A stretch of 64,000 nt of DNA from Sphingomonas phyllosphaerae (GCF_029623345.1 NZ_JAPYKH010000011.1:1-64000), one strand, 5' to 3'. Positions 36,151 to 45,467 are shown, counted from the first letter of the stretch. Notes: generated by a model from the letters alone, not told the origin. Numbers and translations are program-made.

Positions 36151-37528
36151 GCCGCTCGCGCCGCGCGACGTGGTGCGCTCGGGGCTGTGCATCGGCTGCG
36201 GCGGCTGCGCGGCCGACGCGCCGGCGGGCGCGATGGCGTGGGATCGTTACGGCACGTGGAAGCCCGCCGGTGCCTTCACGTCCGCATCCACCGAAGAATT
36301 CGCGCAGCGCTGCCCCTTCTCGCCCGACGCGCGCGACGAGGACCAGATCGCCGCCGAACGTTTCCCTGACGCGCCGCGTGTGACGCCGTTGCTGGGCCGG
36401 CACGAATCGACCTGGGTCGGGCATGTCGCCGAGGGTGCGTGGCGCGAGTCGGGCAGTTCGGGCGGCATGGTGAGCTGGGTCGCGGCCGAGTTGCTGCGCA
36501 CGGGTGCGGTGGACGCGGTGGCGCATGTCGCCCCGATTGCGACGCCGCAGGAGGACGGGCGCTACTTCGCCTATCGCCTGTCACGCGACGCCGGATCGCT
36601 GCTGACCGGCGCCAAGTCACGCTATTATCCGGTCGAGCTCGCCGCGGTGCTGCGCGAGATCCGCGCGACGCCGGGGCGTTATGCGATCGTGGCGGTGCCG
36701 TGTTTCGCCAAGATGATCCAGCTCGAACGCGCGCGCGACCCGGTGTTGCGCGAGCGCGTGCCGCACGTGCTCGGGCTGTTTTGCGGGCATCAGAAGAGCG
36801 CCCGGCTGGTCGACAGCTTCGCTTGGCAGCTCGACACGCCGCCGTCGCGCGTGCGCGCGGTCGATTATCGCATCAAGGACGCGGGGCGGCCGGCAAACTG
36901 GTACCGCGCACACCTCACGCTCGACGACGGCACCGCGCGGGCCGAGGACTGGTGGCACCTCGCCGATGGCGACTGGGGCGCGGGCTTCTTCCAGAACAGC
37001 GCCTGCGACATGTGCGACGACGTCGTCGCAGAGACCGCCGACGTCGCGTTCGGCGACGCCTGGGTCGAGCCCTACTCGTCCGACGGACGCGGCACCAACG
37101 TGGTGGTGGCGCGCACGCAACTCGTCGACGGTCTGATCCGCGTCGCAGTGGCGGAAGGGCGGCTGGCGCTGGAGGAAGTAGACGCCGCGTTCGTCGAGGC
37201 GACCCAGGCGGCGGGTTTTCGTCATCGCCGCGAAGGGCTGGCCTATCGGCTGACGTGGCGGCGCTGGCGCAGCGGCGTGGCCAAGCGCAAGCGGGTCGCG
37301 CCCGCGGCGCGCGCGCTGCCGCTGCGGCGACGCTTGGTGTATCGCACGCGCGCCGGCATCGCGCGCTGGAGCCACCGGCTGGCGTGGCTGTCGGCGCGGA
37401 CGGGGAGGCCAGGGCTCTACCTTCATTGGGCGCGGCCGGCGCTGGCCTTCTATCGCTCGCTCGCCTGGTCGCATGGGCGGCTCGGGGGCTGGATCGACCG
37501 GGTGCTGCCGGACGTACGGCAGCGATAG
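36143..37528 (+). CDS. Coenzyme F420 hydrogenase/dehydrogenase beta-subunit-like protein
   Basis: About 461 residues of the FrhB/FpoF-like family (FAD and iron-sulfur oxidoreductase). It starts with a ferredoxin-like motif reading CIGCGGCAADAP: three cysteines are kept but the fourth (normally in CP) is Ala. Later landmarks are SSGGMVSWVAAELL, AVPCFAKMIQLER, GLFCGHQKS and the second cysteine pair ACDMCDD, then ADVAFGDAW. The TTG at 36143 overlaps the upstream gene by eight bases; GTG at 36170 is an alternative. Pairing with a pyruvyl transferase is usual in exopolysaccharide clusters; F420 itself is unlikely to be the cofactor here. Confidence 0.82.
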   Translation: MVEPLAPRDVVRSGLCIGCGGCAADAPAGAMAWDRYGTWKPAGAFTSASTEEFAQRCPFSPDARDEDQIAAERFPDAPRVTPLLGRHESTWVGHVAEGAWRESGSSGGMVSWVAAELLRTGAVDAVAHVAPIATPQEDGRYFAYRLSRDAGSLLTGAKSRYYPVELAAVLREIRATPGRYAIVAVPCFAKMIQLERARDPVLRERVPHVLGLFCGHQKSARLVDSFAWQLDTPPSRVRAVDYRIKDAGRPANWYRAHLTLDDGTARAEDWWHLADGDWGAGFFQNSACDMCDDVVAETADVAFGDAWVEPYSSDGRGTNVVVARTQLVDGLIRVAVAEGRLALEEVDAAFVEATQAAGFRHRREGLAYRLTWRRWRSGVAKRKRVAPAARALPLRRRLVYRTRAGIARWSHRLAWLSARTGRPGLYLHWARPALAFYRSLAWSHGRLGGWIDRVLPDVRQR

Positions 37529-37870
37529 AATCAGCGAGGACGCGAGGCGACTGGGCTCGTGGCGCAGCGGCGTTCTTCACTTCGCATGGAGGAGCCGAAG
37601 CTCCTTGCGGCGACGCGGCGGCGATCTTTGCGCCTCTTGCGTTAACAGGAGCGCAACCTCGCTAAGGCGTGCCCAATCCCGGTAAAGCGCCGCGCACATT
37701 GGCTGACCGGATGATGGTCTGCGCGGAGGCGCGGAGACGCAGAGAGGGTTCACTCGCTGCTGCGCCCCGCGCGTCATCTGCTAAGGGAATGCAGCGCCGG
37801 CGCGCGCTCCCGTCTCTGCGCCCCTGCGTCTCTACGCGAGTCTTCCGCGCTGCCTAGAGGCGCTAGGCTG
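37529..37870. repeat. Intergenic region with dispersed inverted repeats
   Basis: A 340-bp gap. GCGCGGAGGCGCGGAGACGC (near 37721) and TCTCTGCGCCCCTGCGTCTC (near 37812) are opposed copies of a repeat common in sphingomonad genomes. Another repeat-like piece, AGCGCGCAAAG-type sequence around GGAGGAGCCGAAGCTCC, lies at about 37587-37605. A 66-codon minus ORF (37577-37777) is just a translation of these repeats. No gene is seen. Confidence 0.6.
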
Positions 37871-39208
37871 TCACGCTGCCAAGCGGGCACTGCGCCCCAC
37901 CAGCACGGTCGCGACCGCGCCGAGCAGCATCAGCGCGCCGGCGAGCAGCAGCACCGCGCGCGCGTCGCCGCCGAGCAGGTTGTGGTAGAACAGCGGGATC
38001 GACAGGCTCTCGATCATCATCGGGATGACGATGAACATGTTGAAGATGCCCATGTACACGCCGTTGCGCGCGGGCGGGATCATGTCGGTAAGCATGACGT
38101 ACGGATTGCCCATCATGCCGGCCCAGCCGATCCCGATCCCGACCATCGCGACGTACAGCCAAGCCTCCTGCCCAATCGCGGGGATCGCCAGCATCGCCGC
38201 ACCCGAGGCGGCGAGGCAGCAGGCATGGACCCGCTTGGCGCCGTAGCGCCGCGCCAGCGGCATCAGCGCGAGCGCGGCGACGAAGGCGACCGCGTTGTAA
38301 AAGGCGCCGAGCTGCCCGACGGTCAGCGCGGTGTCGCGGAACGCCTGGCTGGTCGCGTCGGCGGTGCCGTGGAGCGAGCGCGCCAGCGCGAAGGCGATGA
38401 ACTGCCAGTATGCGAACATGGCGTACCATTGGCACAGCATCGCCAGCGCAAGCTGGCGCATCGGGCGCGGCATCTCCACCAGCGCGGTGCGAAGATCCGC
38501 GAGGGCGGATCGCAGCGTCAGCGGCTCGGCCTCGAGTCGCGCGCGCTCCCCGGCCGGCAGCGGCAGCTCGGGCACGCGCCAAACCGACCAGAGGATCGTC
38601 GACAGCGACAGCACCGCGCCGATCACGAACGCGATGCGCGTGATGTCGGGGATGCCGTTGGCGTCGACCGCGTCCTTGTCGAGGCCGACCCACACCAGCA
38701 GGCTCGGCGCGAGATAGGAGAGCGTCTGCGCCAGCCCGGTGAAGGCGGATTGCGTCAGGAAGCCGGTCGGCCGCTGCTCGGGCGCGACCCGGTCGCCGAC
38801 ATAGGCGCGATAGGGCTCCATCGTCACGTTGTTGGCGGCGTCGAGCACCCACAACAGGCTCGCAGCGACCCACAGCGCGCGGCTATACGGCATTGCGAAC
38901 AGACACAGGCTGCACAGCACCGCACCCACGAGAAAATAGGGCGTGCGGCGCCCGAGACGCGAGGTGGTGCGGTCGCTCATCGCACCGATCAGTGGCTGGA
39001 CGAGCAGCCCGGTGACCGGCCCGGCGAGCCACAGCAGCGGCAGCGTCGCCTCGTCGGCGCCGAGATATCCGTAGATCGGGGCCATGTTGGCCTGCTGCAG
39101 CCCAAAGGAGAATTGCAGGCCGAGGAAACCGAGGTTCATCTCGACGATGCGCGCAAGCGAGAGGCGGGGGCGCGACGTCTCCCGGGCTGCTACCGTCGTC
39201 GACCTCAT
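37871..39208 (-). CDS. MFS sugar transporter, MalY/SLC45-like
   Basis: A 445-residue inner-membrane carrier of the glycoside-pentoside-hexuronide/SLC45 group. LGFLGLQFSFGLQQANMAPIYGYLGA, the DRTTSRLGRRTPYF loop and NPYVMLTDMIPPARNGVYMG are close to Caulobacter MalY, the maltose carrier. Its ATG overlaps the amylosucrase stop (ATGA). Likely role: moving maltooligosaccharide or sucrose from the periplasm after outer-membrane uptake by the TonB receptor of the same locus. It is the last gene of the locus. Confidence 0.85.
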   Translation of the reverse strand: MRSTTVAARETSRPRLSLARIVEMNLGFLGLQFSFGLQQANMAPIYGYLGADEATLPLLWLAGPVTGLLVQPLIGAMSDRTTSRLGRRTPYFLVGAVLCSLCLFAMPYSRALWVAASLLWVLDAANNVTMEPYRAYVGDRVAPEQRPTGFLTQSAFTGLAQTLSYLAPSLLVWVGLDKDAVDANGIPDITRIAFVIGAVLSLSTILWSVWRVPELPLPAGERARLEAEPLTLRSALADLRTALVEMPRPMRQLALAMLCQWYAMFAYWQFIAFALARSLHGTADATSQAFRDTALTVGQLGAFYNAVAFVAALALMPLARRYGAKRVHACCLAASGAAMLAIPAIGQEAWLYVAMVGIGIGWAGMMGNPYVMLTDMIPPARNGVYMGIFNMFIVIPMMIESLSIPLFYHNLLGGDARAVLLLAGALMLLGAVATVLVGRSARLAA

Positions 39209-40968
39209 CGCTCTCCCTCCAGCCAGACCACGCCCCAGCCCGGCGCGATCTCGCAGGATGCGCCGGTCAACCGATCGCGGCCGGCCGAGGGAAGAGCGAC
39301 AGGCGCCGCGCCGAAGTTGAGGAACACGCGGTCGCTCCCGCATGCCACCCCGAGCAGCGCCGGTGCGCCCGTGTCGATCAGCGCTGGCGCGCCCGCGCCG
39401 CCGCTCGCTACGCGCGCCGCCCGCAACGCGCGCAGGTCGCCGCTGATCCGACGTGCCGCCGCACCGTCGAGCGCGGCCCAGTCCATCTCGGGCCGATGCA
39501 GCCAGCGGCCCTCGTGCGCGCGCTCCGGATCGTCGCGATAGGAATCATCGTTGAGCAGGCCGAGCTCGTCGCCCATGTAGGTCGTCGCCAGCCCGCCGCT
39601 CGCGATCGCCAGCGCGTTGAGCAGCGCGATGCGGCGGTATGCCGCCTCGCGCTCCGCCTCGTCACGCGCTGACTCCAGTCCGGCCAGCGAGGCCATGGTG
39701 CCATTGCTGCCGTGGAGCACCGCGCCGTCGCTCTGGAACGGCGCGCCGCGGCCCCAGCCGCCGTCCGCCCCCTCGAGGAAATGCGCCGCCGTGGCGAGCC
39801 GGCGCTCGGGCGCGGGGTCGATCGCGCGGAGGTCGCCAAGCACCGAACCCCAGCCGATATCGTCGTGGCAGCGCGCGTAGCTCAGCCAGTTGGCGCCGCG
39901 CGGCAGCCCGCCGCTCGCGCCGATGATCGCCGCCGGCAAGGCCGCCGACTGCTCAGCGAGGCCGACCCAGCCCGCCACCATCAGCGAGTTGTTGTAGACG
40001 AGGTGGCACTCGGGCTCGAACCCCTCGCCCTCGTCCAGTCCGAAATAGGGCGGCACGTAGGCGGTGGGCACGATCGCCTCCGCCTTGAGCAGGGTGGCGG
40101 GTGCGGCGATATCGAGCGCGGCGCGCAGTGCGCGGACGATGTAGTGGGTCTCGGGGAGGTTGCGGCAGTCGCTATCGGGCTGCTTCCACAGGAAGGCGAT
40201 GCTGTCGAGCCGGAACGCCTCGACGCCGTGGTTGCCGAGCCGCAGCGCGACGTCGAGGATGGCGAGGAAGACGTTCGGGTTGCGCCAGTTCAGATCCCAT
40301 TGAAAAGGGTAGAAGGTGGTCCAGACGTGACCGCCCATCGCCGGCACGAGCGTGAAATTGCCCGGGGCGGTGGCGGGGAAGACCTGCGGCAGGGCAGCCT
40401 CGCGCGCGCGCGCCTCGGCCTCGTCGAGCACGATGTAGAAGTCGCGATAGAAGGGATCGCCCGCCTTCGCCGCCTTGGCCCAGAGATGGTCCTCGGCGGT
40501 GTGGTTGAGCGCGAGATCGACGCACAGGCTGATCCGCGCGTCACGCAGGCGTGCGGTGAGCGCCTCGAGGTCGTCGATCGTGCCGAGCCGCGGCTCGACG
40601 GCGAGATAGTCGGAGACGGCGAAGCCGCCGTCGCTGTCGCCCTCGCGGGCTTTCAGCAGCGCGAGCAGGTGGAGGTAGCGTACACCGAGCGCCTCGAGAT
40701 GACCGACCTTGCCGGCGAGCCCCGCGACCGTGCCGGCGTAGCGGTCGACATAGGTGGAATAGCCCAGCATGTCGGGGCGGACGAACCAGTCGGGATCGGC
40801 CAGCCGCGCCGCGTCGAGCGCGCGCAGCGCCTCGGGCCGCTCGGCGTGGCGCTCGCGGAGAAGTGCCTCGGTCGCGGCCCACAGCGCGTCGGTGTCACCC
40901 TGCGCGCCGTAGAGCCGGTCGAGCTGTCGCCGCAGCCGCGGTGCGATCGCGGCGAGCCGCTCCTCCAT
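39205..40968 (-). CDS. GH13 amylosucrase-like alpha-glucosyltransferase
   Basis: A 587-residue GH13 (subfamily-4 type) enzyme. Catalytic residues: nucleophile Asp in GVEAFRLDSIAFLW, acid/base Glu in LLKAEAIVP, transition-state Asp in RCHDDIGWG. The N-terminal helical domain and NHTAEDHLWAKAA motif fit amylosucrase, which makes alpha-glucan from sucrose; a glucohydrolase in the same family is possible. There is no signal peptide, so it acts in the cytoplasm. The ATG at 40968 has AGGAAGG six bases upstream; ATG at 40974 lies too close to it. Confidence 0.82.
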   Translation of the reverse strand: MEERLAAIAPRLRRQLDRLYGAQGDTDALWAATEALLRERHAERPEALRALDAARLADPDWFVRPDMLGYSTYVDRYAGTVAGLAGKVGHLEALGVRYLHLLALLKAREGDSDGGFAVSDYLAVEPRLGTIDDLEALTARLRDARISLCVDLALNHTAEDHLWAKAAKAGDPFYRDFYIVLDEAEARAREAALPQVFPATAPGNFTLVPAMGGHVWTTFYPFQWDLNWRNPNVFLAILDVALRLGNHGVEAFRLDSIAFLWKQPDSDCRNLPETHYIVRALRAALDIAAPATLLKAEAIVPTAYVPPYFGLDEGEGFEPECHLVYNNSLMVAGWVGLAEQSAALPAAIIGASGGLPRGANWLSYARCHDDIGWGSVLGDLRAIDPAPERRLATAAHFLEGADGGWGRGAPFQSDGAVLHGSNGTMASLAGLESARDEAEREAAYRRIALLNALAIASGGLATTYMGDELGLLNDDSYRDDPERAHEGRWLHRPEMDWAALDGAAARRISGDLRALRAARVASGGAGAPALIDTGAPALLGVACGSDRVFLNFGAAPVALPSAGRDRLTGASCEIAPGWGVVWLEGER

Positions 40969-41031
40969 CGTCATCCTTCCTGTCACATCGCGCACCATAG
41001 ACGCGCCCAGTGCCGCCGCCACACCTGTGCG

Positions 41032-43515
41032 TCAGAAATCGAAGCGCACCGAGGCGGCAATGGTGCGACCGTTGATCGAGCGCGCGCGCACCAGCCCGTT
41101 GGCGGGGATGCTCGCGTCCTCCGCCTCGGTGATGCCCTTGACGTCGAACAGATTGTTGACGTTGAGATTGAAGCTGACGTTCTCGGCGGCGCGCACCAGC
41201 AGGAAGCCGTTGACCTGGGTGTAGGCGGGCATCTTCAGGTCGTTGATCGGCTGCGTGTAGCTCGAGGTGGTGCCGATCACGTTGGTGCCGACGCTCACGC
41301 GCCCGAAGTCGAGCTGCGGCGTCGCCTGGTAGACGAACGCGGCCTGGCGTTGCGGGCGGTTGCCGTCGAGCGTCGAGTCGGTGGCGTCGCGCTTGATCGT
41401 GGCGTCGGTATAGGTGCCCGCCGCGGTCAGCGAGAAGGGGCCGGCGCGAAAGCGGCCCTCCAGCTCGACGCCGGTCGCCTCGTAGTCGCGGCTGGTGAAC
41501 TGCTGCTGCGACAGCAGGTAATTGGTCTCCTGCGTGCGCGCGTTGAACACGGTGGCGTAGAGCGCCAGCGGCCCGGTCGAGAACTTCAGCCCGCCCTCGG
41601 CCTGCTTGACGAAGTCGTATGGCTTGGCCCCCGCGACCAGCCCGCCGGTAGTGGTGTCGATCAGCGGGCCGAACAGCAGCCGGTCGGCGTTGACGCGGCC
41701 GCCGCGGCTGTAGCGCGCGAACGCCGCCAGCGTGTCGCTCAGCCGGTAGTTGATACCGGCCGAATAGGAGAGATAGCGGTAGGTATAGTCAACCGGCGTG
41801 CGGTTGGCGGGGATGAACGCCACTGCCTGCTCGGCCGAGGAGAGGAAGCCGTTGCCGTCGATGTCCTGCGCGCGCGTCGTCGTGGCGCCGGGCAGGTCGC
41901 CCGCGATCCCGCCCTTGGCACTCCCGAAATCATAGCGCAGCGAGCCGTCGACGTTGAGCCGGCCGAGCTCGAAGCCGAGCTGCGCGAACGGCGCGTTGGT
42001 GGTGTAGCGCATGTCGTAGCTGCGGCGGCAGCAATTGCCGAAGAAGGACGCGGAGTAGAGCGTGCCACCCGCGGTGCGCGCCACGCCGGTCGAGTCGCGC
42101 ACGTCGACCAGCACCGAGCGGCCGTCGCCCTGCACGGTCTGGTAGAAGCTGGTCCACAGCCAGTCGGTGACGATGTCCTGGCGCGAGTTGTAGATGCCCG
42201 CCGCCAGCGTCACCGCGCCGCCGCCGACATCGACCTTGCCGTTGACGCGCAGATCGTTGGTGATGTTGTTGAGGCTCTTCAGGTCGACGTCGAACAGCAC
42301 CACGCTGGCGAGCAGGCCGTTGCCGCCGAGCGTCGACGGACTCGCGATGCGCTGCCCGGCGAGCGGCCCGCTCGCGTAATAGAGCTGTGCGTTCGGACCG
42401 GCGAGCGCGTCGGCGGCGGTCTGCGCATCGCCGACGCCGGCGGGGAAGGGGGAGATGAAGTCGCCCGAGATGTCCGAATAACGGAACCGCTCGGTCACGT
42501 TCCAGCCGTCCGCGATCGCGACCTGGCCTTCGAAGCCGACCGACTTGACGTCGGGGTGCATGCCGTCGCTGATGCTGCGCCGCACGGGCTGGTTATCGCC
42601 GTCGAGTGTCAGCACCGAGCCGATGTAGCGGCTGTGCAGCGTGTCCTGGTTGATCGAGAAACCGGGCACGTTGCTGTAGCTCGGGTCTGCGCCGCTGCCG
42701 CTCACGCGCACCGGGTTGGGTAGATAGGCGATGCTGCGATCGTCGAGATACTTGCCGTACAGGCGGATGTAGCCACCCTCGAACTCGCGCGTGATATTCG
42801 CCTTGATCTGGCCGCCGCGCATCGCGTCATAGCCGACCTCGCGCGGGCCGTCGCCGAGGCGATAGTAGCCGCTCAGTTCGTAACGCGTGTTGGCGTCGAT
42901 CCGGCCGCCATAAGCGAAGTCGGCGCGATACTCGCGATAGTCGATACCGGACGAGAGCTGGAACGAGCCGCCCTCCTGCTCGCCCGTCTTAGAGATGAAA
43001 TTGATAATCCCGCCGGGTGAGTTGCTGGCGAAGGTGGAGGCGGAGCCGCCGCGCACCGACTCGATGCGCGCGAGCGACAGGTCGTTGCGGATGAAGATGT
43101 CGGCATTGCCGAAAATGATGTCGCCGAACTCGAGGACGGGCAGGCCGTCTTCCTGGAGTTGGAGGAATTTGCTGCCGCCCGAAGCGACCGGCAGGCCGCG
43201 CACCGAAATGTTGGCATTGCCTTCGCCGCCGGACGCCTCGACGCGGACGCCGGGCAGGTTGCGCAGGATCTCGGCGGTGTTGCGCGGCGGGATCTTGCTG
43301 GTGAGGTCGGCGTCGAGCGAGCTGACCGACACCGAGGTGTCGAGCCGGTTGCGCCCCTGTGCGACGCCGGTGACGACGATGTCCTCGGCGAGCGCGGGCG
43401 TGTCGGTTGTCTGGTCCGCCGCCGTCTCGGTGACGGGGGCCGTGGTCTGCGCCTGAGCGGCAGCGGCGAGCAACAGCGCCGGGACCCCGGCGAGCAGGCG
43501 GTAACGCGCGATCAT
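41032..43515 (-). CDS. TonB-dependent receptor of the maltose/sucrose locus (MalA-like)
   Basis: An 827-residue outer-membrane receptor: signal peptide ending AQAQ, then DIVVTG, the plug with ILRNLPGVRVEASGGEGNANISVRG, and a C-terminal barrel strand ending in F (AASVRFDF). The gene follows a LacI regulator and precedes the amylosucrase and MalY genes, so glucoside oligosaccharides are the likely cargo. GGGAGG lies before the ATG. Operator-like palindromes occur 55-100 bp upstream. Confidence 0.92.
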   Translation of the reverse strand: MIARYRLLAGVPALLLAAAAQAQTTAPVTETAADQTTDTPALAEDIVVTGVAQGRNRLDTSVSVSSLDADLTSKIPPRNTAEILRNLPGVRVEASGGEGNANISVRGLPVASGGSKFLQLQEDGLPVLEFGDIIFGNADIFIRNDLSLARIESVRGGSASTFASNSPGGIINFISKTGEQEGGSFQLSSGIDYREYRADFAYGGRIDANTRYELSGYYRLGDGPREVGYDAMRGGQIKANITREFEGGYIRLYGKYLDDRSIAYLPNPVRVSGSGADPSYSNVPGFSINQDTLHSRYIGSVLTLDGDNQPVRRSISDGMHPDVKSVGFEGQVAIADGWNVTERFRYSDISGDFISPFPAGVGDAQTAADALAGPNAQLYYASGPLAGQRIASPSTLGGNGLLASVVLFDVDLKSLNNITNDLRVNGKVDVGGGAVTLAAGIYNSRQDIVTDWLWTSFYQTVQGDGRSVLVDVRDSTGVARTAGGTLYSASFFGNCCRRSYDMRYTTNAPFAQLGFELGRLNVDGSLRYDFGSAKGGIAGDLPGATTTRAQDIDGNGFLSSAEQAVAFIPANRTPVDYTYRYLSYSAGINYRLSDTLAAFARYSRGGRVNADRLLFGPLIDTTTGGLVAGAKPYDFVKQAEGGLKFSTGPLALYATVFNARTQETNYLLSQQQFTSRDYEATGVELEGRFRAGPFSLTAAGTYTDATIKRDATDSTLDGNRPQRQAAFVYQATPQLDFGRVSVGTNVIGTTSSYTQPINDLKMPAYTQVNGFLLVRAAENVSFNLNVNNLFDVKGITEAEDASIPANGLVRARSINGRTIAASVRFDF

Positions 43516-43567
43516 GATATCCTCCCCAGCGGGTGAACGGTCGTCTCCGCGACCGGCTAAGAAGTTG

Positions 43568-43613
43568 ATGCAACGTTATGCAATCGATTGCAATAACCTT
43601 TTACAAACGTTTG
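43568..43613. promoter_or_regulatory. Cluster of LacI-type operator palindromes
   Basis: Three palindromic sequences with a central CG or near it: TGCAACGTTATGCA (imperfect, 43568-43581), TGCAATCGATTGCA (perfect, 43579-43592) and CAAACGTTTG (perfect, 43604-43613). They lie between the lacI stop and the TonB receptor start. LacI-family regulators bind such sites, so this is probably where the adjacent regulator acts. A matching 12-bp palindrome is found at 45468-45479. Confidence 0.6.
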
Positions 43614-43678
43614 CGTTAGAAGTTGTGCTCTGCCGGTGTGGATGTGCCTGCCGCTTCAGAATGCGCGCGGCGTGCCGC

Positions 43679-44677
43679 TCAGGTTGAGGCGCGCACCACC
43701 AGCTCGGGCACAATCACCGCGTGCTCCGCCGCCTCTCCCGCGACCCGCGCGAGCAACCGTTCGACCATCAGCGCGGCGCCTCGCGCGAGGTCCTGACGGA
43801 TCGTCGTCAGCGGCGGCGAGGTGTGGGCGGCGAGCGTGACGTCGTCATAGCCGATCACCGCGACTTCGCGCGGCACGTCGAGTCCCGCTTCGCTCACCGC
43901 GCGCAGCACGCTCATCGCGGCGACGTCGGAGGCGGCGAAGATCGCGTCCGGCAAGGTGCCGACCGCGAGTCGGGTCCGCATCGCGGCATGCACTCGATCA
44001 GGATCCATCGCGGTGGCGAGCACCTCGGCGCGCACCCCGGCCGCGCGCGCGGCCGCGGCGAAGCCGGCGAGCCGATCGGCGAACTCGGGCGGGGCGGGGT
44101 CGCCGACGAAGAGCAGCCGGCGGCGACCGCGTTCGAGCAGATGCTCCGCCGCGAGCCGCCCGCCTGCGATATTGTCCGAGCCGATCGCGAGGTGACGCTG
44201 CCCGTCGCGGTGGACGCCCCAGGCGACCAGCGGCCCATAGCGCGTGGCGACACGCTCGATCGTCTCATATTGATCCGACTGGCCGATGAGCAGCAGGCCG
44301 TCGACTCGTCCGGCGTCGACCAACCGATCGAGCCAGTCGCCGTTCTCGGGCAGCACGCGCGAGAGAAGCACGTCATAGCCGCGATCAACCAGCAGGTCGG
44401 CGATATAGCCGAGCAGCGAGAGGAAGAAGGGGTCGGTCAGATGCTGGGTGCGCGCGTGCCCCAATGGCATCGCCAGCCCGATCGCCCCGGTGCTGCGCAG
44501 CCGCAGGTTGCGCGCGAGCTGGTTGGGGCGGACGTCGTGCTCCCGCGCCAGCGCCTGGATGCGCGCCTGAGTCGCCTTGCTCACCGACGGGTGGCCCGAC
44601 AACGCGCGCGACACGGTGGCGGTCGACACGCCCGCGAGCGCGGCAATGTCCGCGAGCTTCGTCGGCTTCGACAACAA
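43679..44677 (-). CDS. LacI-family transcriptional regulator
   Basis: A 332-residue repressor. Helix-turn-helix: TKLADIAALAGVSTATVSRALSG; hinge: LARNLRLRSTGAIGL; periplasmic-binding-protein-like sensor with DGLLLIGQSDQ, LLFVGDPAPPEFADRLAGF and GYDDVTLAAHTSPPLTTI. The TTG at 44677 has AGGGGG seven bases upstream; TTG at 44674 is an alternative. It heads the minus-strand locus of TonB receptor, amylosucrase and MalY. It probably responds to maltose, sucrose or a derivative. Confidence 0.9.
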   Translation of the reverse strand: MLSKPTKLADIAALAGVSTATVSRALSGHPSVSKATQARIQALAREHDVRPNQLARNLRLRSTGAIGLAMPLGHARTQHLTDPFFLSLLGYIADLLVDRGYDVLLSRVLPENGDWLDRLVDAGRVDGLLLIGQSDQYETIERVATRYGPLVAWGVHRDGQRHLAIGSDNIAGGRLAAEHLLERGRRRLLFVGDPAPPEFADRLAGFAAAARAAGVRAEVLATAMDPDRVHAAMRTRLAVGTLPDAIFAASDVAAMSVLRAVSEAGLDVPREVAVIGYDDVTLAAHTSPPLTTIRQDLARGAALMVERLLARVAGEAAEHAVIVPELVVRAST

Positions 44678-44706
44678 ACGCAGACCCCCTGAAATTGCTC
44701 GGACAT

Positions 44707-45090
44707 TTAGCCGCGAGACGGGCGTGGCCGCAACCACCTCGGGGTCGTAGTCGGCGGCGGTCGGGCCTGCGCGGCGAGACGGGCGATCTCGCGGTCGACG
44801 AAGTCCATCAGCAGCGCCATGACCGCGGGCGGCGATTCCTGCTTCTTCATTACCCGGCGCTGGCAGATTCTGGCCGAAACGACGAGGATCGTCTCGGCCA
44901 GAAAGCGCAGCGGCTCGGCCGCGCTCGCCTGCGGCACGATCGCGCTCAGCGCCTGGATCAGCCGCTCGTCGACCGAGCGGAAGATCGCGGCCAGGCGGGG
45001 GTTGCGGGTGGTCTCGGCGATGATCTCGGAGACGAGCCGCTCGTCCGGCATGTCGGCGCAAGGGATGAAACGTTCGACCCAGGCGCGTAC
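44707..45090 (-). pseudogene. TetR-family regulator lacking its DNA-binding domain
   Basis: The frame ending at 44707 encodes the ligand-binding half of an AcrR-like TetR regulator: WVERFIPCADMPDERLVSEIIAETTRNPRLAAIF, then LIQALSAIVPQASAAEPLRFLAETI and a C-terminal tail. The N-terminal helix-turn-helix (about 60-90 residues) is missing. Upstream of about 45090 the sequence is the 3' part of an efflux gene on the other strand. A deletion has removed the tetR 5' end. Confidence 0.7.
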
Positions 45091-45091
45091 G

Positions 45092-45464
45092 GCGGCACAA
45101 CCTACACCGGCTGTTCGACGGCGGGCGCAACGCGGCAACCTCGATGACGCCAAGGCCTCGCAGCAGGTCGCGGTGCCGACCTACGAGCGGACGATCCAGA
45201 CCGCGTTCGGCGAGGTGGCGGACGCGCTCGCCCAGCGCGGCACGATCGGCGAGCAGGTGTCCACACAGGGCGCGCGCCGGGGCCGCGACCGTGGCGGCGC
45301 GACTGTCCGACGCGCTCTACCGTGCCGGGGGCGATTCGTTCCTGACCGCGCTCGACGCGCAGCGTACCGCTTATTTGGCGCAGGAGCAGCTGGTGACCAC
45401 GCGACCCAACCACACCAGCAACTCGGTGGAGCTGTACCGCGTCTTCCGCGGCGGACTGCGCTGA
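45092..45464 (+). pseudogene. RND outer-membrane factor (NodT/OprM family), 3' remnant
   Basis: Fragments in different frames match the C-terminal repeat of an outer-membrane efflux factor: RLFDGGRNA (45104-45130), NLDDAKASQQ with YERTIQTAFGEVADALAQRGTIGEQ (to about 45260), and ARLSDALYRAGGDSFLTALDAQRTAY with LVTTRPNHTSNSVELYRVFRGGLR to a stop at 45464. At least two one-base frameshifts separate them. The first 300 or more residues of the gene are absent. It abuts the TetR remnant head-on. Confidence 0.75.
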
Positions 45465-45467
45465 CGC

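Noticed and set aside
37577..37777. A 66-codon minus ORF
   Set aside because: It translates dispersed intergenic repeats.
39712..42723. A 1003-codon plus-strand ORF
   Set aside because: It is the antisense of the amylosucrase-like and TonB receptor genes, has low-complexity Arg/Ala/Val/Gly content and no domain; a shadow of GC-rich codon usage.
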